Shown here: positions 57,501 to 64,000 of the stretch, piece by piece | Layout: the number at the start of each line of letters is the position of its first letter | Position numbering within the stretch: the first letter of the stretch is position 1 | DNA from: JAYKHL01 sp035284865 | GTDB taxonomy: Bacteria; Cyanobacteriota; Sericytochromatia; S15B-MN24; JAQBPE01 | Assembly: GCA_035284865.1 (NCBI GenBank) | Contig: JAYKHL010000037.1 | Span: forward strand, 1 to 64,000 | DNA length: 64,000 nucleotides | Reading direction: 5' to 3' | Notes under the pieces: generated by a model | Seen by the model: the letters and a program-made list of their open reading frames with translations, nothing else | What the model was told of the DNA's origin: nothing | Database searches by the model: none | Translations under genes and position numbers: made by a program

Positions 57501-59164
57501 GGGAAATCGCGAACCGCTACCTGGAGCTCGGCGTCATGGCGCGTCGCGTGGAGGTCTTGCTGCACCTGGGGCGCTTCGAGGAGGCCCGCCAGGACCTTGC
57601 GAGCGCCCGCCAGCTGGCCCGGGAGACCCAGAACGACGAGCACAACGCACGGTTCGAGCGGTGTGAGGCCGTGCTCGCCCTGCGCCTCGGGCTCCCGGAC
57701 GCGGGTCGCCTGGTCGCCGACATGCTGGAGCGGGCGCGCCGGCAGGGACACCCTGCGGCCCTGGCGCACGCCCTGCGCTGGCAGGCCGAGCACCTGCTCG
57801 CGGCCGGACAGCCAGACCTGGCCCTCGGCCTCGTGACGGAGGGCGCGGAGCAAGCCGCGCTTGCGGGGCTGGTGTTGCTCGGGGCCCAGCTGCGGGAGCT
57901 GTGGGGCCGGGTGCTGTCGGGCCTCGACGATGGGGCCGCCGCGGAGCGCTTCGCCGAGGGGCGGGAGCTGGCCGGGGTGGCCGGCTGCGTGATCACGGAC
58001 ATCCTCTGTCAGGCGGGCTATGGCCGCACCCACCCCGCAGGCCGCGACGATCGCCGGGAGGCGCCAAGGCGGCTCGAGACCCTGCTCAGCGGCCTCGAGG
58101 AGCAGGCCCGGCTGGCTTACGTGAGCTGGCCGGAGCGCGAGGCCGTGTGCCGGCCCACGTCGGCCCCGGGCGATCCGACGGGCGCCGAGCGCTTCCACCA
58201 CCTGACGGACCTGCTCGCCACCATCACCTCCCAGCCGGACATGCCACGCATCATGCAGCAAGCGCTCGTGGCGCTCGTCGAGCTGGCAGGGGCCGAGCGA
58301 GGCTTTTTGCTGCTCTATAACGGCTTCGAGGTTACCCAGCAGGTCTTCTACGGCATGGACGAGCGCGACAACGACGAGTTCAGCTCCAGCCTGGCCCACC
58401 AGGTGCTCTGGAGCGGCAAGCCGCTTGTCGTCGAGGACGTCTCCAGCCACGCGGAGTTTTCGGACAAGAAGAGCGTCCAGGCGCTCTCGCTGCGCTCGGT
58501 GGTCGCGGTGCCCCTGCACGACGGAACAGAAACGCTGGGGGTCATGATGGCTGACTCCCAACACATCAACGAACGGGTTGGAGAGGCCGAGCTGCAGCTG
58601 GCCATGGCGCTCGCGCGTCAGGTGGCGATCGCGCTGTCGAACGCCCGCCGGCTGGAGCAATATCGCAACGCCCACGCCGAGCACGAGGTGCTGAACAGGC
58701 TGGCCGTGGCGCTGCTGCGCGTCGACACCCTGGAGGCGGGCTTCGCCCGGGTGGCGGCGGAGGCCGTGCCGCTGTGTGGCGTGAGCCGGGCCGTCTGGCT
58801 CGATGGCCCGGACCCCGGGCAGCTGCGTCACGCCTTCGACGCGACGGGTCAGCAGCTGGACGCTCGGGAGGCTGCCATCTCCCGGAGCACGGTCCAGTGG
58901 GTCTTCGAGGAGGGGCAGCCCCTCCACCTGGTCGACGCCCAGGACGATGAGGCCTTCCAGCATCGCGCCAGCGTCCAGGCGCTGGGCCTGCACACCATCT
59001 TCGCGGTGCCGATCCGTCAGGGCGAGCACGTGGCCGGGGTCCTGTACCTCGACCACCCGATGGTCGTCGAGGACAACCCGGCTGCCGTGCACACGCTGCT
59101 GCGCATCGCCGACCTGTTCGGTGCCTTCTGGAGCCGGTTCGAGCGGGCCGGCCTGCCAGGATGA
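54590..59164 (+). CDS. Giant Ser/Thr kinase-AAA-TPR-GAF-GAF sensor
   Basis: 1524 aa. Kinase domain (about 8-270) with GQGGMGEVHLVRD and LALKTL; the catalytic loop reads HGDVKPEN and the DFG motif is DLG. AAA-like ATPase with GPDGVGKS at about 307. Helical TPR array from about 680 to 1180. Two GAF domains at about 1205-1355 and 1363-1520. Unlike its upstream paralogue it has no GGDEF output domain. ATG 54590 has a G-run immediately upstream. Cytoplasmic. Confidence 0.9.
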   Translation: MLQLPSRYEHRRLLGQGGMGEVHLVRDRERGEELALKTLRLDPQASAAVRDEARFLFRQEFGAMATLRHPNLVAAHDFGHLADDTPYFTMDAVPGHDLAGALPAGEAEVRAWLPGIVAALGYLHARGFVHGDVKPENIRLGDDGRPRLMDLGLLARAGQAGTAIRGSLHYLAPECARGSAIDARADLYGLGAVLYHALTGQPPFDAGPGQAPVALLRAHLDAPPEPIGARVPGLSPALAGAVMRLLAKEPQARFSSGWELLAALGLEGSVAQEACLLSPPLVARGTVLEELHRALEGQQGSLTQLVGPDGVGKSRLLAAWRAAVQLQGESTFHARGLGVEAPPYQALRPWLQALVATPGPELERLGPVLVRLLPELGVEPAPLLDGAQERVRLHTAVTELALAVAPRAVWLLDDADALDPASRELVGALRSRGGGRAWHWVLGCKEPVEAGGRSLVLPPLSEAETAELAGGMLGQASIPPPLLERLVALAGGLPGPTEALLTHWVRAGALVRAATGWVPAEGASLDLPGGLAVVLDGSFSALGAHARHVGLAAAVLGPSGPLAALASVAGLDDATFFGALTELEAADTLQRDGGGYRFVRPLQAEALAATVPEATGVSWHSVAATWWEDRLGPQPEAASLGDAMALARHHLAGATPPRAVPWVRAAASRAHGLHALPSLLPLLERTVALPDLAPADRADLQAYRTSGLRFAGRVDEALALHEAEVLGPARAGLGGRLAEHLCTLGVLCQMKGRYAEALTAYGEAIDLAAAAGDAGTTVRAHVFAGRTAFFSGNAEVARAHLRAAIHEARATHTHAMLGAALSLYGYVLAASGAEQIPEALSLLEEAIAVNTALDNTYMLHDACNNLGNVYLMQERFLEARPVFEQCMALCERMAATTERCFALINTAAVGLELGHLKEAQGRALEALEVSRRQGRKFPEAYARALHGQASVHLGDLARAQDQLDQALKLAREIANRYLELGVMARRVEVLLHLGRFEEARQDLASARQLARETQNDEHNARFERCEAVLALRLGLPDAGRLVADMLERARRQGHPAALAHALRWQAEHLLAAGQPDLALGLVTEGAEQAALAGLVLLGAQLRELWGRVLSGLDDGAAAERFAEGRELAGVAGCVITDILCQAGYGRTHPAGRDDRREAPRRLETLLSGLEEQARLAYVSWPEREAVCRPTSAPGDPTGAERFHHLTDLLATITSQPDMPRIMQQALVALVELAGAERGFLLLYNGFEVTQQVFYGMDERDNDEFSSSLAHQVLWSGKPLVVEDVSSHAEFSDKKSVQALSLRSVVAVPLHDGTETLGVMMADSQHINERVGEAELQLAMALARQVAIALSNARRLEQYRNAHAEHEVLNRLAVALLRVDTLEAGFARVAAEAVPLCGVSRAVWLDGPDPGQLRHAFDATGQQLDAREAAISRSTVQWVFEEGQPLHLVDAQDDEAFQHRASVQALGLHTIFAVPIRQGEHVAGVLYLDHPMVVEDNPAAVHTLLRIADLFGAFWSRFERAGLPG

Positions 59165-59216
59165 CGCCGGCACCCCGGGCCCGCCTGCCGGGTGATGCAC
59201 AGAGGCGCGCAACGGC

Positions 59217-60215
59217 GTGAGCAACCGTGACACGTTTCTGCGGCAGACGGGGCCGCTGCGGCAGGGGCTCGGCACGTCCCCCCTGCGCCAGGGCTCCCGG
59301 CCGCTGCTCGGGGTGGACACCCTGCGGGCGCAGACGGAGGACACCCTCGAGAAGGCCAAGGTGTCGGTCGACACCCTCGAACCGCGGATGGAGCTGCTGC
59401 TGCGCGCCTGCCGCGCGGCGAACCTGCCGGTCCCTGGGGTTGGCAACGTCTCCTACCAGCACCCGCTCTCCCCGAAGGGCGAGCAGATCGTGGGCTACCT
59501 GACGGTCATGCTGACGACCAAGCCCGAGCTGTCCCAGGAGGTGCAGGTCGCCGTGTTCAGGTTCTACGAGGCCGTGCGGCTGAGCGTCGCCGCCCGGGCC
59601 GCCCTGGAGGTCAGTCAGCTGCAGCAGGAGGTGCTCGAGGAGTTGAAGCTGCAGGTCTTTTACCTCTGTCGGTTTCACGAGGTGTTCAAGGGGGACCGGG
59701 TGCTCACCCAGCTGTTCCCCGCCCCTCAGACCGGCGTGGCCACGCGCCCTCCGATGTCGGCGGTCGAGCGGCTGAAGGTCAAGAAGGCCCGCGAGGAGGT
59801 GCTTCGCAAGGCCGAACTGCTCAAGGCAAGCCTGGCGCCACGAATGGCGACGTTGCTGCAGACGGTGGAGCTGATCGAGAAGGGCAACGCCCTGGATCTG
59901 CGGGGGATGCTCACCGGCTCCACCCGCACGGCCCGGCTGCTGGCGCTCGGCATCGGCACGAGCCCGGACCTCGTCGCCCGTCTCCAGGAGGCCCGGCGCC
60001 TCTACGGGCAGCTGGAGCAGCAGCTCGAGGAGGCCAAGGCCGGTGGCGAGGTGGAGCCCATGAAGGACACGATCTACCCGCTGTCCCGGCTCGCGATCAC
60101 GTGTCGCAGCCACCCGATGCTGCGGGACCTCTTTCCGCAAAGCGACGAGGGGCTGTTCCCGGAGGGGGGAGCGGGCGAGAAGCCCGGCGGGGGCGCCCCA
60201 CCGCCAACTCCGTAA
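59217..60215 (+). CDS. Hypothetical helical protein between two giant kinases
   Basis: 332 aa, no signal peptide or membrane segment. Mostly helical with charged stretches (RLKVKKAREEVLRKAELLKA and LEQQLEEAKAGGEVEPMKD); Pro/Gly-rich C-terminus. I do not recognise a family. GTG start. Its place between the second and third kinases, in the same direction, suggests a substrate or adaptor of these sensors, which is inference only. Confidence 0.55.
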   Translation: MSNRDTFLRQTGPLRQGLGTSPLRQGSRPLLGVDTLRAQTEDTLEKAKVSVDTLEPRMELLLRACRAANLPVPGVGNVSYQHPLSPKGEQIVGYLTVMLTTKPELSQEVQVAVFRFYEAVRLSVAARAALEVSQLQQEVLEELKLQVFYLCRFHEVFKGDRVLTQLFPAPQTGVATRPPMSAVERLKVKKAREEVLRKAELLKASLAPRMATLLQTVELIEKGNALDLRGMLTGSTRTARLLALGIGTSPDLVARLQEARRLYGQLEQQLEEAKAGGEVEPMKDTIYPLSRLAITCRSHPMLRDLFPQSDEGLFPEGGAGEKPGGGAPPPTP

Positions 60216-60260
60216 CCCGCGTCACGACTCAGACCTCGGCTGTTAAGCGCTCCGGGCGTC

Positions 60261-60269
60261 GGGTACAAG
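60261..60269 (+). promoter_or_regulatory. -10 element GGGTACAAG before the third giant kinase
   Basis: TACAAG preceded by GGG, 55 bases before the GTG start at 60324. Confidence 0.45.
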
Positions 60270-60323
60270 GCGAGGGAGCCGGCACCCGTCAAACGAGCGG
60301 TTGCTGGATGCGGGAAGGACGTT

Positions 60324-63300
60324 GTGGCTGAAACCGGGTCGCTGATCGGCACCCTCATCGGGAACCGCTACCAGGTGCTGTCTCGCCTGGGCGCAGGCGG
60401 CATGGCGGTGGTCTACCGGGTCACGGACGTGACCAGCGGCGAGGACTGGGCGCTCAAGGTGATGAGCCCGGACCTGGCGCAGGATGTGGCGGCGCAACGC
60501 CGCTTCAAGGCCGAGCACCGGGTCATGGCGCAGCTCGACCACCCCGGCATCCCACGGGTGCAGGGCCTTGGGCTGACAACCGAAGGGCTGCCCTGCTTCG
60601 CGATGGAGCTCGTCACGGGCGAGAGCCTCGAAACCCTGCCCATCCCGCTCAGCGCAGCCAGCGCGCGGGCCTTGCTCGGGGAGCTGCTCCCCATCGTGGC
60701 GCACCTGCACCAGCGGGGCCTGGTGCATGGCGATCTGAAGGTCGAGAACCTGATGCGGGCGACGGACGGTCGCCTTCGCCTCATGGACTACGGGCTCGCG
60801 GGGCCCCCGGGCAACCGCCCGTCGGGCGTCGAGGGCACCGTGACCCACCTCGCCCCCGAGCTCATCCAGCGGGGCAGGGCCGATCAGCGCGCGGACCTGT
60901 ACGCCATCGGCGTCCTGCTCTACCGCCTCCTTACCGGCCGCTTCCCACACCCGGGCCCCAGCGCGGCAGACACCCTGCGGCAGCACGTCGAGGCCACCCC
61001 GACCCCGCCGGGGCGGCTGGTGGTGGACCTGCCCGCGGAGCTCGACAGCCTCGTGATGCGCTTGCTGGCGAAGCGCCCGCAAGACCGGCCTCAGTCGGCC
61101 GGCGAGGTGCTCAGAGGGCTGGGCCTGTCAGCGGCGGAGGAGGACTCCCTCACCGTGCCCCTGCAGGGGCACTTCGTGGGACGTGTCGAGCTGCTGCGGG
61201 GGCTGGTCGCCGCGGCTGGCGAGGCCGTCACGGGGCATCGGCCCAGGCCAGTGGCCCTCGTGGGGTCACCGGGGTCGGGCAAGACCCGCGTGCTGGATGA
61301 GGTGGCCAGCCAGGCCCGGTTGCTGGATGTGCCGCTCGTGTTCGGCGCGGCCAGCGCTGACGGGGCCCCCTTCTCGCCCTGGCTGGATCTCTCCCGAGAC
61401 CTGCTCGCGGTCGGGCGGCAGGTTGCTCCGGAGCTCGTGGCCCCGCTGCAGCAAGCCCTCACCCCCTTCACGGGCGGGGATGCCGGGGACGCCGGCGACC
61501 CGGGCGCCCGGCTTTGGGCGGCCCTGAGCCGGCTGGTGGAGCGTGTCGCGAGCGGTCGGGGCCTTGTGGTGCTCATCGACGACTGGCACCTCGCCGACCC
61601 GGCGAGCCAGCAGCTGCTGAGCCAGCTGCTGGAGGCCACCACCCGCCAGCCCGTGGCCTGGCTGCTCGCGAGCCAGGAGCAGCCCGAGGGCCCCTTCCAG
61701 GTCCACCCGCTGCCCTGGCTGACCCTGGTCGAGGCCGGCCAGCTCGTCTCCCACGCCCTGGGCGGAGGCCCGGTCCCCGCGGAGGTGGTCGAGCAGCTCC
61801 ACGCCTCCACCCAGGGCAACCCCAAGTTTCTGGAGGACCTCCTGCGCCACCTGCTGGGGACCCGCCAGCTCGCCCGGCGGCAGGCCGGCTGGGCGCTGTC
61901 CGTGGGCAGCTCCGGGGGGCTGCCGAGTGGCATCCAGGCCCTTTACGTCGCCCGGCTCGCGACGCTCGAGGCCGGGGCCAGACGGCTCCTCGAGGTGCTT
62001 GCCGTGCATGGCGCCGGGCTGCCCCAGGACAGCGCGGCGGAGGCGGCGGGCCTGACACCGGAGGCCTTCGAAGAGGCGGTGGCGATGTTGGGCGAGCGGC
62101 AGCTCGTGCGGGTGGGGGACCGGGAGGTGGGCCCGGCCGACACCCAGCTGGCCGCCTGGCTCGCGGAGGCCCTCGCCCCCGACGAGCGCCGCCAGCTTCA
62201 CGGGGCCCTCGCCCGCGCGCTGGCTCCGCACGTCGGTGCCCCCCCCGTCCTGCGCTGGTTGAATGGCGTGGCGCACCACACGCTGCTCGGGCCGTCCCCC
62301 CAGGCAGGGCTGTCGTGGCTGATGGAGGCCGCTCGCCACAACATGGCGGTCCGCGCGCTGCATGCCGTCAAGCGCTTCGCGCGGGCGGCAGCCGACCTGG
62401 GTGGCGAGCGGCAACCCGGCGAACGGCTCGAGGTGCTGGAGTTGCTGGCGACCGCCCACAGGAGCCTCGACGAGGCCGACGAGGCGCTGGCACTCGCCGA
62501 GGAGGCCGTGGGCCTTGCGGAGGGCCTCGGCGAGGCCGGGCTGCTGGCCCGCTCGCTCAACGGGCTCGGCAAGTTCCACCAGCTGGGAAGCCGCTACGAT
62601 CAGGCACGGGCGGCCTTTGAACGAGCCGCTGAGGTCGCCGGAGATCACGCGCCCCTCGAGCGGTGTCGGTCGCTGCGGGCGCTGGGGAGGCTGGCGTTCT
62701 TCGCCGGGGACCTGGATGGCGCGTACCGCCTGGGGCGCGAGGCGCTCGCGCTGGCGCGCCGCCACGCCCAACCACGGGAGCTCAGCCAGGTGCTGGCGGA
62801 GGTCGGGGAGACCTTCCAGGGGGAGGAAGCCCGGCTTCAAGACGGCCTGAGGTGCCTGGAGGAGGCCACCGCGATCGCTCGCGAGCTGCAAAACCGCCAC
62901 CTCGAGTCGGTGGCCTCCGCGGGCCTCGGCAACCTCCAGCTCTCGCTCGGCCAGCTCGTGGGCGCCCGAAGCGCCTTCTCACGTGCCGCGGAGCTTTACG
63001 AGGAGGCGGGGGTGCAGGGGGAGGCGCTCTTTGCCCGCCTCAACCTGGCGCTGGTGGCCGAGGAGCAAGGTCACTTCGTGGACGCTGAACAGATCGCGGC
63101 GGGCGTGGCGGCCGATGCGCGCCGACTCAACCGCAAGTTCCCGATGGCCGCCGCCATCGCCGTGGAGGGAGCTGCGGCCGGGTACATGGGCCGCACGGGC
63201 GAGGGCCTTGCCCGGCTGGCCGAGGCCGTGGAGATCGCCGAGGGCATCAGCCATACGATGCTCCGGGCCCTGATCAGGCAGCTGGAGGCTCCCCTGCGGT

Positions 63301-64000
63301 GCCTGCTCGGGCAGTTCGACCTGGCCACCTCCGAGGCCGAGAGCCTCCTGGCCTTCGGCAAGGCTGCTGGCGCCCAGGAGTTCTGCGAGCGCGCCCACCT
63401 CGTACTGGGTGAGGTGGCGCTGGCGTGTGGTGACGCGGAGCGAGCCCTGGGCGTGCTCGGACCGCTGACGCACTCGCCCAACGCGGCCGTCCGCCTGCGC
63501 GCCCACCGGCTGCAGGCCGAGGCCTGCCTGGGGCTGGGCGACGAGGCGGGCGCGTACCAGGGGCTGCACGCCGCCCAGGGTCTGCTTCCGGACGTGGGTG
63601 CCCCCCGCGAGGAAGCCCCCCTGCGCCTGCTGGAGGCGGCGTTGGAGGAGGGAGACGTGGGGCGCGTGGCTGCAGAGACGGCCATCAAGCAGCTCGAGGC
63701 CACCCAGCAACGCCACGTGTTGCCGCTGGCGCTCGCCAGCCTGGCCGGGCGGGGGGAGGGCCCGGCGTTCCAGGCCGCGCGCAGGCGCGCGCGGGAGCTC
63801 ATCCAGGCCATGGCCGCCGGGCTCGGAGAGGACGCCGAGGGTTACATGCACGCCTTCGGTCGGCAGGCGATCGCCGCGCCGGCCCCGGCCTCCCCGTCCG
63901 ACCAGCCAGCAAGCGCCCGGCCCGGCCCCCCGAGGAGCCTGGCCGAGCTGTGCGAGCTGGCGGGTCTGCTGTCGGAGGGCCTGGGGGCCGTGGCCAAGGA
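60324..64000 (+). CDS. Giant Ser/Thr kinase-AAA-TPR sensor (3' end outside window)
   Basis: At least 1225 aa, running off the right edge. Kinase (about 12-270: GAGGMAVVYRV, ALKVM, HGDLKVEN and DYG in place of DFG), AAA-like ATPase with GSPGSGKT at about 313, then a TPR array with many LGEVA/EEA helices. GAF or GGDEF output would lie beyond the edge. GTG at 60324 has AAGGA about five bases upstream. Third member of the paralogous family. Confidence 0.9.
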   Translation, partial: MAETGSLIGTLIGNRYQVLSRLGAGGMAVVYRVTDVTSGEDWALKVMSPDLAQDVAAQRRFKAEHRVMAQLDHPGIPRVQGLGLTTEGLPCFAMELVTGESLETLPIPLSAASARALLGELLPIVAHLHQRGLVHGDLKVENLMRATDGRLRLMDYGLAGPPGNRPSGVEGTVTHLAPELIQRGRADQRADLYAIGVLLYRLLTGRFPHPGPSAADTLRQHVEATPTPPGRLVVDLPAELDSLVMRLLAKRPQDRPQSAGEVLRGLGLSAAEEDSLTVPLQGHFVGRVELLRGLVAAAGEAVTGHRPRPVALVGSPGSGKTRVLDEVASQARLLDVPLVFGAASADGAPFSPWLDLSRDLLAVGRQVAPELVAPLQQALTPFTGGDAGDAGDPGARLWAALSRLVERVASGRGLVVLIDDWHLADPASQQLLSQLLEATTRQPVAWLLASQEQPEGPFQVHPLPWLTLVEAGQLVSHALGGGPVPAEVVEQLHASTQGNPKFLEDLLRHLLGTRQLARRQAGWALSVGSSGGLPSGIQALYVARLATLEAGARRLLEVLAVHGAGLPQDSAAEAAGLTPEAFEEAVAMLGERQLVRVGDREVGPADTQLAAWLAEALAPDERRQLHGALARALAPHVGAPPVLRWLNGVAHHTLLGPSPQAGLSWLMEAARHNMAVRALHAVKRFARAAADLGGERQPGERLEVLELLATAHRSLDEADEALALAEEAVGLAEGLGEAGLLARSLNGLGKFHQLGSRYDQARAAFERAAEVAGDHAPLERCRSLRALGRLAFFAGDLDGAYRLGREALALARRHAQPRELSQVLAEVGETFQGEEARLQDGLRCLEEATAIARELQNRHLESVASAGLGNLQLSLGQLVGARSAFSRAAELYEEAGVQGEALFARLNLALVAEEQGHFVDAEQIAAGVAADARRLNRKFPMAAAIAVEGAAAGYMGRTGEGLARLAEAVEIAEGISHTMLRALIRQLEAPLRCLLGQFDLATSEAESLLAFGKAAGAQEFCERAHLVLGEVALACGDAERALGVLGPLTHSPNAAVRLRAHRLQAEACLGLGDEAGAYQGLHAAQGLLPDVGAPREEAPLRLLEAALEEGDVGRVAAETAIKQLEATQQRHVLPLALASLAGRGEGPAFQAARRRARELIQAMAAGLGEDAEGYMHAFGRQAIAAPAPASPSDQPASARPGPPRSLAELCELAGLLSEGLGAVAK

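Noticed and set aside
55706..59446. A 1246-codon open frame antisense to the second giant kinase, and similar long antisense frames at 34227-37289, 29750-31933, 1956-4103 and 61266-62900
   Set aside because: High GC keeps the complementary frame free of stops. The products are low-complexity (His/Gln/Gly/Arg-rich) with no family motifs, while the opposite strand encodes recognised domains.
1..64000. tRNA genes, CRISPR arrays, insertion sequences and prophage
   Set aside because: I saw no T-loop signatures outside genes, no regularly spaced repeats, no transposase and no phage structural gene.

Overview
The window is a dense, high-GC bacterial chromosome segment with no phage, IS element, CRISPR array, tRNA or rRNA that I could recognise. 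The organism is a diderm: it encodes an Mla-type lipid transport set, a CpaC secretin, ExbB/ExbD, several outer-membrane beta-barrels (one with an SLH domain) and many lipoproteins. The order yggS-sepF-proC-yggT, the SLH-plus-barrel porin, a DUF2993-like protein and Ycf48-like propeller repeats together resemble Cyanobacteriota. With the high GC and no photosynthesis genes, a non-photosynthetic relative such as Sericytochromatia is my best guess. This is inference and a marker-gene tree is needed.

Layout. 1-935 (minus): phoH (cut by the window edge) and rpsU with promoter and terminator. 1182-11160 (plus): envelope and housekeeping genes, namely a Pro/Gly-rich protein, a 5'-nucleotidase-like protein fused to a barrel, lipoproteins, a small c-type cytochrome, endonuclease V, a large surface lipoprotein, a Nudix hydrolase and a 2-hydroxyacid dehydrogenase. 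11243-18227 (mostly minus): metK, a barrel protein, dnaB, rplI and two lipoproteins. 18604-20100: a FliD-like protein behind a structured leader. 20131-21406: a three-gene cassette of a 52-aa RiPP-precursor-like peptide, an HPr-kinase-like kinase and a PqqD-type RRE protein. 21596-22325: lexA with its own operator. 22403-34187: a complete Tad/Flp pilus locus with three Flp pilins and a CpaE-CpaF fusion. 34242-39637: SLH porin, DUF2993-like protein and mlaE-mlaF-mlaD. 39760-45219, 54590-59164 and 60324-end: three giant Ser/Thr kinase/AAA/TPR sensors, the first ending in an intact GGDEF domain. 45229-47656 (minus): yggS-sepF-proC-yggT. 47955-50569: hydrolase, tyrosine recombinase, lipoate/octanoate ligase. 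50566-54405 (minus): ABC-F protein and an exbB-exbD-btuF-like operon.

Genes are tightly packed, with many ATGA/GTGA overlaps and frequent GTG and TTG starts behind GGAGG-like sites. Recurrent -10 boxes of the form GGGTAyAAT lie close to start codons.

The most interesting items are the peptide/kinase/RRE cassette with a predicted leaderless promoter, a ~175-bp imperfect repeat that begins right after the stop codons of both dnaB and the pqqD-like gene, the CpaE-CpaF fusion, the CX3CH cytochrome, the Asp-to-Glu endonuclease V, and the family of kinase sensors.
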